From: Pollenia angustigena
Lineage: Eukaryota > Arthropoda > Insecta > Diptera > Polleniidae
NCBI GenBank assembly: GCA_930367215.1
Contig: OV884059.1
Location: forward strand, 61,289,393 to 61,353,392
Direction of reading: 5' to 3'
DNA length: 64,000 bases
Both the position numbers and the translations under genes were made by a program. Of the stretch, positions 55,763-64,000 are shown in pieces. The notes beneath the pieces were generated by a model. It had not been told where the DNA came from. It made no database searches and was given only the letters and a program-made list of their open reading frames with translations. Within the stretch, counting starts at the first letter, position 1. Every line of letters starts with the position of its first letter.

Positions 55763-56492
55763 CAGTGCCCATGTTCTGTAACTCTCGCGTCAGTAAACTT
55801 TTCGATTGAAATGTGTGAAATGAAACAGAAATGCCATAAATTGAAACAAACAGCTGTTTTTCTCACTAAACTGTATCTGCAACTTTTTTTGGCGAGTACT
55901 AGCTGTCACGTAAGGAAATTACTCGCCAAATTTCAGAAAAAGTGTGTCTGTAATATTTTTGTGCGAAAAGTTTCCGCTTTGAACTGTCAAATAAACTCAC
56001 GTATAAAAACGGGGCGAGAAAAACTTGTAACACCAAAAAACACTTAAAAATGCAAAATACAAAGAATAATAATAATATTTTGTTCTTGGCACATTTTTTT
56101 ATTGTTTAATTATTTTGCTTTTAACATTTATATAAAATATACGAATGTTTTTAAATCGTTTGCAAACAACAAACATTAAAGTCGCACTTTACATTATTTG
56201 GTAAAGCCGACGGTTCTAATTTCGCCGCCGTCGTTGAAAAATTTTCAATTTTAGTAAATTTTGGTCGCCGTCAACGTTATTTGTTACTGGCGTTTTCAAT
56301 GTCTGCAATGTCACATCGGCTTCGAGTGGAATATTATGACATTTATAACGTAACGACGTAATCTCTTTTGATAGTTTTCGACATGAGTTACAGACACACT
56401 TTTTTCTCACTTTTCGAGAAACGATGGAATATTTTGTGTCACATCTTTTCGACGCGAGAAGTTCTCACTATAGTTACAGAACATGGGTACAG
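55763..56492 (+). mobile_element. 0.7-kb fold-back MITE, copy C
   Basis: Near-identical to copy B (44588-45323). It sits in the BEL leader, between copies of a ttcacactagca motif (55733, 56520, 56581). No convincing TSD. The ORFs at 55811-56047 and 56216-56410 are shadows. Confidence 0.88.
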
Positions 56493-56933
56493 GTTTGGAA
56501 AAATAAATTGTTTGTTGTGTTCACACTAGCATTGAAAAATTTAATTTCGTGCAATCATAAAATATAAATTGATAAGTGCGTTCACACTAGTAACAATTAT
56601 TTTTAACAACTTGTTTTTAAATTTATTAATAAAAAAAAAAAGATTTCTTGGTTTAATAAAATTAAATTATTTTAACCAAAGGCTGATTTAAGTGGAAAAA
56701 ATAATTTAATATTTGAACGTAGTGATCGTAATTGATAATTTTAAATAGAAAGATAAAATATTTCTACAAATAGAAGAAATATAATCCGAATATTTTCATA
56801 AGCTGACGAGAGAATTATTATATCAATTTTACTAAGTTCATTTAAAATTGATTTTCGTTAAAAATAGTAAACCAATAAGTTATTTTGGTATTTCAGAAAT
56901 TTTAATTCCTATCCATACAAATTATAAAATATA

Positions 56934-58260
56934 ATGCCTAGTAGAAAACATCAAGAATCTCCTTCCATAGCGGAAACTTTGGAGAATTTACTTGCTAAAA
57001 AGGCAAAAGTCGTACAAAATATTACGCGAATTCGTCAGTCCATTCGAGAAAAGACGATTTCTTTTAATCCAATTGAGTTGGAATGCAGATTAGACATTCT
57101 TAAAACTTATATTGAGCAGGCAATGAAGCTGCAGTCAGATGTGGATAATTTGGATCCCAACAATGACGATAGAGCTGAGCTTGAAGACATTTGTGTGACC
57201 ACTAAATCATTGTTTTTGAGTATTTTGACTAAAAATAGAAAGTCAAGTGTGCCTGAAACTTCTTTTAGTGTACAGTCACATCATTCTAGACTCCCAAATA
57301 TGAAGCTCCCTAAATTTAGCGGAAAATACTCCGATTATAAAAATTGTATGAGCCTATTTGAGAACTTGGTCCACAATGATCCGACGTTGACAGACATAGA
57401 AAAATTTAATCCTTTAATATCATGCTTGTCCGAAGAAGCTTTGGGTACAGTCAAAGCTTTTCAGATTTCAGAAGAAAATTATCCCAAAGCATTGGCCAGT
57501 TTAAAAAAGGTATATGACAATGAATGTCTGATATTTTTTGATAACATATCAAAACTCTTTGATCTACCAGAGATCACTAAACCTTCGGCATCTGCTTTGA
57601 GAAGTATGATTGATACAGTTTCAGCAATATATGATTCACTTTTATCGATTGGTGATGATAAGAAAATTACAAATGCTATTTTAATACATTTAGTGATGTC
57701 AAAAGTAGATCCAGTGACTAAGACAAAGTGGGAAGAACAGCTAGATTTCGAAAGGTTGCCACTATGGTCAGACTGTGAAACCGCCTTGAACAAACGGTAT
57801 CAGCATATTGCTGCTGATGAATCTTCAAGTTCAAGACCGAGGTTTAATAAAAATAAAACTGAAAATTTTACGAAGAAAAATAATAAAACATCACTAAATT
57901 GTACTAAATCTAAACAATCTACTGACAAATGTTTATTTTGTAAATCAAATCAACACATAATAACAAATTGCCCTTCTTTTGCTGCTGAGCCTGTAAACCA
58001 ACGATTTGATTTTATAAAATCTGTGCCAGCTTGCATAAATTGTTTAAAAAAAGGACATACAGTAGCTAGATGTACAGCATCTAAATGTAGAATTTGTAGT
58101 GGTTCTCATAACGCATTGCTACATAGATACAGTACTAGTGCAAATTCTAATAATAACAATAATAATTCTTCAAACAACAATTTTGAACCACCGTCAACTT
58201 CTCAAGCATCGGTAAATTATTCATCTTCTGATGAAAGAATTATTCTTGCTACAGCCGTCG
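56934..58260 (+). CDS. gag: BEL/Pao Gag
   Basis: Starts MPSRKHQESPSIAETLENLL. The BEL-type Gag (DUF1759-like) domain covers about residues 120-285 (LPKFSGKYSDYKNCMSLFEN, LSEEALGTVKAFQISEENYP, LVMSKVDPVTKTKWEEQLD). Two CCHC-type knuckles follow near residues 333-347 (CLFCKSNQHIITNC) and 367-381 (CINCLKKGHTVARC), then an Asn/Ser-rich stretch. The natural frame is interrupted at 58260 by the Transib element; the annotated stop at 58280 belongs to the transposon. In this family Gag and Pol form one polyprotein, and the frame does continue at 61687 on the far side. Gag builds the particle around element RNA. Confidence 0.88.
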
Positions 58261-58280
58261 CACACTGGTTCATATTTTGA

Positions 58281-59540
58281 GAAGGCGGCCAAAACTATTT
58301 TTTTTTATGTTCTCCGATTTTAAAATTTTTTTATTCATGTGAAAGTAAATACTAGTGAACCTCGGGAGCCAAAAAATTTCAACCCTATTTCAACTATTTC
58401 ATTGAGAACAGGGTGGTCCGAAATGGACTTTCTCAATATTTGGTTATAGTTTTGAATTTCTGAGTAAATTTTTGAAGTTGAAATGCTCATAACTTTTTTG
58501 TTTTTTAAGATTTTTTGACAGAATAAGTTTTGTGAATTATTTTATTTTATTAGCTACACGTGGTTTAAAGCTTTAAACTCTGCGACCTATAGAACTATTT
58601 AATTTTTTTTTTTTTTTTTAATGTCAAAATTTCTCGGAAATTTCCTACTTTATAGAGCATAAGTCCTGCCCGTCAAAACGCGTCAAAAAAAAATCTACAC
58701 TCTCTTGTAGTCCAGAATCTAACCTACATTTCTATACCCCATTGTACGCACGTCTGGATACGACCTTGCGAACTACATCAATTTCTGTGACCCAAGGTAT
58801 GATATTCGGTTCAAAAAATAAGTCCTGCAAGGAAACATTACTGAAATTAAAGAAGATTAGTCTTAAAGAATTTTCGACAAATAAAGCAGTTCACGCCACA
58901 TAAATTATCTAGCACGTCAGGTTATCAATTAATTTGGAGAAGGTAAAGGTATTGCCATTGTTATGAACTTATTGTGGGTGAACGGATGCTGCAAAACGAA
59001 TAGGCGACATAAATAGACTAACACGTTAGATTTCTGAGTAAGTTAAACATTTAACATTAGTAAATAGCCGCAACATAAACTACATAGTTTAATTACCTGA
59101 AAATTGCAACTTAATTTAAAAAAATGGAAGAGCAGGTAAATGGTAAAAAAACCAGCACGCAGTTATATTTTACGTGAAAATTACCTACATGTTACCTGTT
59201 AATTTATTGCCGGTATGTTATCCTTTTAAAAAGTGTGAAAACAGGGGTTTTTTATGTTTCAAAGAAATGCTAATAAAAGATTAAATTTGTATTTCAAAAA
59301 GGGTTTTTATGTTTCAAAGAAGTGGTAACAAAAGATCATTTAAAAAAACTTCTATCAAGAGTATAAAAATGCATGCATTCATAATTTTACGTTCATTATT
59401 GTTTAAACAATGGCTAAGTTCAGTTATAAAGTTCTCGCAGATATATATTTTCAACAGAAAGATGAAAAAGATTTTGTGTTACACATAATGAATAATCCAT
59501 TCTTTAAATTATGCAACAAACAAGAAATCAAAATACATAA
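58281..59540 (+). other. 5' part of the Transib element, no intact ORF
   Basis: About 1.2 kb between the left end and the first transposase block. A possible N-terminal exon start (ATGGCTAAGTTCAGTTATAA, 59411) lies upstream but is cut off from the core by a stop near 59536. No zinc-finger region could be traced. Confidence 0.45.
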
Positions 59541-60649
59541 GATAAAAATTTTTCATTTACATTAAGAAAACGGTACCTTAAATGTTCTAGAAACAAGAAA
59601 AAGTTTTACTTACGCAACGAAAAATGGCTAACAAATGATCTGATTTTTTTTACACTTGATTTCACTTTATTTTCTAAATGGGGATGTGATGGAAGCTCTG
59701 GTCAGAAACAATACAAGCAATGTAATCCAGAAAACTCATCTGATGCTAACTTATTCATGGTATCTTTAGTTCCATTACGTTTAAGAAAAACTTATATTGG
59801 CTTAGAACCGTCAACCAGTAGAATTACAGAAATGGATGTATGGAAAAATGAAATTCCCTCTTCAACAAAGTATTGCAGACCAATAAAGTTTGTTTACAAA
59901 AAGGAAACTGAAGATGTTATAACTGAAGAAGTTCGAAAAATAAAAGATCAAATTAAAGAACTTCAACCGGCAATATTTAAATTTGATGACCAATGCATTG
60001 AAATTAATTTTCAAATGTTCCTTACAATGATCGATGGAAAAGTTGCACAAGCATTAACCGAAACAAAGTCTTCGTCAAGCTGTACCATATGCCAAAAGAC
60101 ATCAAGTCAATTAAGCCAACCCCCATCACAAGACAATAGTTTCAATGAACCATACGAACTTGGAATGTCCCCTCTTCATACCAGAATTCGTTTTATGGAG
60201 CATGATTTGGAATTTGGCCCGTTAGGCGAAACAGTGAGAAAAAACATAGAAAATGTGGAAAAAAGGAAGCAAACAAAAAAAAAAAATTCAAGAAAAATAC
60301 CTTCACCTAGGCCTTATAATTGATCAGCCAAAACAAGGAGAAGGAAATTCAAATGATGGAAACACTGCAAGGAGATTCTTTTCCGATCCAGAAACTACAG
60401 CATCTATCACAGGAGTACATTTTGAATTAATAAGACGATTCCAGATCATTTTACAAGTTATATCATGTAGCAGAAAGATAAATGCAAAAAAATTTGGCCA
60501 GTATGCAAATGAAACAGCAATTCTTTATAACAAAAAATACTCTTGGAGACATATGCCAACCACAGTTCATAAAATTTTATACCAGTTGGAGATCTATCTG
60601 AAGAAGCTCAAGAAAACAGGAACAAAGACTACAGATTCTTCCGCGAGCA
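59541..60649 (+). pseudogene. Transib transposase (RAG1-core-like), broken
   Basis: The first block LFSKWGCDGSSGQKQYKQ holds an acidic residue (codon 59688-59690) that corresponds to the first catalytic Asp of RAG1 (CDG context). Next come FLTMIDGKVAQALTETKSSS, SCTICQ (one zinc ligand pair) and GMSPLHTRIRF. A frameshift occurs in the A-run at 60276-60286. Then LGLIIDQPKQG (probable second catalytic Asp), NDGNTARRFF (RAG1 has GNFARKL here) and MPTTVHKIL follow. A small deletion and shift near 60580 precede PVGDLSEEAQENRNKDYRFF (60582 onward), the block with the catalytic Glu. It ends at 60649, where the Helitron inserted. The N-terminus upstream of 59541 is disrupted. Confidence 0.85.
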
Positions 60650-61163
60650 TCTATATATATACAAATGAAAAATGTTTGTATGTTTGTTTGTTGGCTTATA
60701 GACTCCGAAACTACTGAACCGATTTTCCTGAAATTTTTAAAGTAACATCACCTGAGCCCTAAAAATAAAATAGGCTACTTATTTTTTTGATAGGGACAGG
60801 GGAATTGGTACCCCCCATACGATGCCAATATTAATTATCGCATATCTTAAGAGCCGCTGGACGCATTTTGCTGAACTTTTTGCAGTAGGATCTTCTGAGC
60901 CCCAAAATTGAAATAAAATTGCGGGGGGAAGTGTTACCCCCATAGGACGCCAATGTTTAATATCGCATATCTTAAGAACTGTTATAGTAAGAATGTTCAA
61001 ACTTTATAGAAGTCACTCTTATGGTATACCACACTTTTGAGAAAAAAAAATAAAGCGGGTAGGCGCAGTGGGGAAATACCTCCCATAGGATGTATATATT
61101 AAATATCTCTCAACTCAAGAAGTGGTTAAAGAAGTGTAGCGAAGCGCACCGGGTTAAGCTAGT
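60650..61163 (+). mobile_element. Non-autonomous Helitron nested in the Transib element
   Basis: Starts TCTATATATATAC and ends CTAGT, inserted between A (60649) and T (61164) without TSD, as Helitrons do. The 3' hairpin GTGTAGC-GAA-GCGCAC lies about 12 bp before the end. The piece GACTCCGAAACTACTGAACC near the 5' end and AGCGAAGCGCACCGGGT near the 3' end are typical of insect Helitron families. 514 bp, non-coding; the ORF at 60779-61000 is a shadow. Confidence 0.9.
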
Positions 61164-61685
61164 TAATATATAAAAATAAAATACACATACATCTCAAACC
61201 AAAAATAAAAGTTGAATTACCTAAAATGTTATCGATAGCCAAGAATGCTATTTGGGCATTTTTCAAAATATTCCTTTTCAGTTTTATCCTTATAACAACT
61301 CGTCTCGTCCCAAAAAAGCCAACCTTTAGCCCCTGTGAATATTGGGACTAAAAAATTTACAGGGGCCAAATATTGGCATTTTCTGACAGGATTTAAGTTC
61401 GACAATAAAAAAATAAGTATCAGTTGTAAAATACAAGAGAAATAATGATAAATTATAAAAAAATCATATTTGAAATATTCAACTTTTACACCGAAACTCA
61501 ACAAAAAAATGAAAATGCATTTTGAACTCCCCATAACTTGCTCCTATCAGTCGAATTTTACGTTTTATAGTGCAAATAAAAGCCTAGCATCGCACCTATC
61601 GATCAAAAAAAATCGCATAAAAAAATACCGATCCAGTCAAAAGTTATGGAATTTTGACCGCCTTCTCGTAAAATTTCCCACTGTG
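61164..61685 (+). other. 3' part of the Transib element, no gene seen
   Basis: Non-coding sequence after the Helitron, up to the Transib right end. The minus-strand ORF 61229-61534 has no recognisable domain. Confidence 0.5.
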
Positions 61686-61686
61686 C

Positions 61687-64000
61687 GTCGTGAAAGTTAG
61701 AAATAGTTCTGGTGATTTTATATTAGCCAGAGCTCTTTTAGATTCCGGTTCTCAACCAAATTTGATTACTGAGGAACTTGCACAGCTACTACGATTAAAA
61801 AGAGAAGGAGGTAGATTGAATTTGAATGGTATTAGCGAAACAAATTCATTTTAAAAATCATGCGTAAATTTAACTGTCACGTCGAGGGTTAACTCTACAC
61901 AATTTACTTCAAAGTTTTGGGTATTGAGTTCTATAACAAATTTACAGCCTGATCATAAAATTAGTACGACTAGCTTGAATATTCCAAGAAATATAGAATT
62001 AGCCGATCCTTGCTTTTATAAGCCTCAAAAGATTGATCTTTTAATAGGTGCGGAAATATTTTTTGACTTAATTTGTATTGGACAAATAAGGTCTGGCCCT
62101 AGCCTGCCAATTCTTCAAAAGACTTCGCTTGGTTGGATTGTTACTGGAAAGTATAACCAATCAAAGGGCTCTAGAGGCAATACAAACGTCTTTCATTTAA
62201 GTACGTCTGTAGAAAACGGGAGCAATATAGATTAAATTGTTAGAAAATTCTGGGAGTTAGAAGAACTTCCAAATGAATCAACAAAAATTTATTCTGAGGA
62301 ACAGCAAAAATGTGAGGAAATGTTTAGAAATTCAGTACGACGTTTACCGTCAGGACGATTTGAAGTCTCTTTGCCTTTCAAATCTGATACAAAAACACTT
62401 GGTTTATCTTTTGAAACCGCTAAAAGGCGATTTCTTGCACTAGAAAGGCGACTTTCTAGAGATTTAAATATGAAAGAAATGTATCATGATTTTATGAAAG
62501 AGTATTTCGACCTAGGTCATATGTCATATGTTGACAAAATACCGGAATTCCCTCACTATTTTATTCCACATCAATGTGTGTTGCGACCTCAGAGTACAAC
62601 TACGAAACTTCGAGTAGTTTTTGATGCTTCGTGTCGAACTTCTTCACATTCATCACTTAACGATTTGTTAATGGTTGGCCCAACAGTTCAAGAAGAATTA
62701 TATTCGACATTGATCCGTTTTCGATTTCATAAGTACGCAATCACTGCAGATATTGAAAAAATGTATCGTCAAGTATTAGTTGGCGAGAATGATAGAAACT
62801 TTCAACTAATCCTTTGGAGACAGAATCCATCTGATGATTTGAAAATATTTCGGTTAAATACCGTTACTTATGGTACGGCTTCTGCGCCATTTTTAGCCAT
62901 CAGATGTTTGATTCACTTAAGCGATTTATTCAAAGAGACTTTACCTATTGGTTCAAAAGTTGTTCGCAGTGATTTCTATGTTGATGATTTGATAACTGGG
63001 GCTGAAAGCTACCAAGACCTAGATATAACTCGTAACCAGGTTAATGAAATTTTAAGTTCAGCTGGTTTTAAACTTACAAAATGGGTTTCAAATCATCCCG
63101 AAATTTATAATTCATTTCAAAAAGAGAAACTATTACATAGAGACTCTGATTCGGCAAAGGCTCTAGGTATACATTGGGTACCGAAGAATGATTCATTTAA
63201 GTTTCATTTGGAAGACAATTTTCGTGATTTAAAAGCAACGAAAAGAAACATTTTGTCTGTTTCTTCTCGATTATTCGACCCTCTCGGACTTTTATGCCCA
63301 ATTGTTACAAAATCCAAAATGTTGTTGCAAGAACTTTGGATACAAAAACTTGACTGGGATGAATCAATTCCTATGAGACTAAATACGTCATGGGAAAATT
63401 TCAAATCTAATTTAATGGAAATTGATTCAATATCAATCCCAAGATTCGTTTCCACAACATCGACAGCAAAAATTCAAATACATGGATTTGCTGACGCTTC
63501 GATTCGTGCTTATGGTTGCTGCATATATATACGAAGCTCCGATTCAAATAAAATTGAATCGAGACTGCTAACGGCAAAGTCAAAAGTTGCTCCACTCAAG
63601 ACAAAATCTCTTCCGAGACTTGAGTTATGCGCTGCACACCTATTAGCTAAGTTGTGGAGTCGAATTAAATTAATGATGAGCTTTGAAATTGAAAGTGTTA
63701 ATTTCTGGACAGATTCAGAAATTACATTACATTGGATAAAAACTCATCCGTCCTCACTGGCAACATTCGTGTCGAATCGAGTTGCTGAAATTCAAGAATT
63801 GTCAGAACAGGTTTCGTGGCGCCATGTGCCTACTAAACAGAATCCAGCTGACATCGTTTCAAGAGGATGTGATGTAAAAGATTTAAAAAATTCAATTTGG
63901 TTTAAGGGACCTTCGTTTTTACTAAGCGATAGTTCACATTGGCCTGTTAACGAACATTTCGAGTTAACAGAGAATCAAAAGCTGTTAGAGGCAAGAAAAA
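61687..64000 (+). pseudogene. pol: BEL/Pao Pol: protease, RT, RNase H (5' part)
   Basis: Protease: ARALLDSGSQPNLITEEL near 61725-61780. An in-frame TAA lies at 61852-61854 and a second at 62233-62235. Between them is KIDLLIGAEIFFDL (BEL-specific linker). RT: LRVVFDASCRTSSHSSLND, ITADIEKMYRQVLVGEND, GTASAPFLAIRCL and the catalytic FYVDDLITGAE (YVDD at 62977-62988). RNase H: IHGFADASIRAYGCC and FWTDSEITLHWIKTHPSS, then VPTKQNPADIVSRG. From 62236 the frame stays open to the window end. Integrase is outside. The ORF at 61924-62235 is only part of this protein. Confidence 0.9.

Larger units (their letters stand above)
58261..61685 (+). mobile_element. Transib DNA transposon (RAG1-related), nested in BEL
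   Basis: The TSD is CGTCG (58256-58260 and 61686-61690). The left end is CACACTG, 23 bp, AAAACTATT. The right end (inverted) is CACAGTG, 23 bp, AAAATTCCA. The spacers share GAGAAGGCGG. CACAGTG is the exact RSS heptamer. Transib is the transposon superfamily from which the RAG1 recombinase core is derived, with 5-bp GC-rich TSDs. The interior has a broken Transib transposase and a nested Helitron. Removing the insert and one TSD rejoins the gag-pol frame. Confidence 0.92.
54330..64000 (+). mobile_element. BEL/Pao LTR retrotransposon (5' part; runs off the window)
   Basis: Probable 5' LTR (54330-54788, boundaries inferred), a Lys-type primer-binding site, a long leader, gag with zinc knuckles, protease, RT and RNase H of the BEL/Pao type. 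Integrase and the 3' LTR lie beyond 64000. Insertions: MITE copy C (55763-56492) in the leader and a Transib transposon (58261-61685) at the gag-protease junction. Two in-frame stops in pol make it inactive. Confidence 0.88.

Overview
The window looks like a piece of nuclear genome from a dipteran insect, probably a higher fly. It is very AT-rich, shows no bacterial gene organisation, and is packed with insect-type transposable elements. I found no intact host gene. The only possible host-derived coding trace is a short broken MADF-like fragment near 46.66-46.89 kb. Almost all recognisable coding sequence is broken transposon protein. The family calls rest on protein motifs, terminal repeats and target-site duplications (TSDs) read from the sequence; no database search was possible.

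Layout. 1-6.27 kb: AT-rich repeats, two small inverted-repeat elements and a tRNA-like Pol III unit. 6.28-8.63 kb: a 5'-truncated non-LTR retrotransposon with a 13-bp TSD. 9.06-9.96 kb: a deleted hAT transposon. 10.28-20.17 kb: a terminal-inverted-repeat element hit by a complete but dead gypsy/errantivirus-type LTR element (minus strand, 492-bp LTRs, CGCG TSD). Inside that LTR element sit a 1.5-kb Transib-like transposon (in the RT) and a 0.7-kb fold-back MITE (before integrase).

About 20.2-43.65 kb: a Penelope-like element split twice. The first split is a PHD-finger, CR1-like LINE (23.34-34.98 kb). That LINE holds three hAT-type insertions, and one of them contains a nearly full-length Jockey-clade LINE. 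The second split is a giant hAT-type fold-back element (35.96-43.52 kb), whose arms carry another hAT with a transposase pseudogene and a 603-bp MITE. 43.7-46.06 kb: a second fold-back element built from about 180-bp tandem repeats, with a second copy of the 0.7-kb MITE in its centre. 48.5-53.6 kb: a third non-LTR element whose 3' end is part of a 1,088-bp tandem duplication.

54.3-64 kb: the 5' part of a BEL/Pao LTR retrotransposon (LTR, Lys-type primer site, gag, protease, RT, RNase H; it runs off the window). It contains a third copy of the 0.7-kb MITE and a 3.4-kb Transib DNA transposon with RAG1-like transposase remains, and that transposon holds a 514-bp Helitron.

Together these make a TE-in-TE archive. 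Most insertions are marked by a clean TSD, and removing several of them rejoins the host element's reading frame, which gives an order of events. The most interesting signals are the two Transib-type elements, whose ends all have a CACA-type heptamer, a 23-bp spacer and an A-rich nonamer (the 23-RSS layout), and the giant hAT fold-back. I saw no obviously new functional system such as a defence island or gene cluster.
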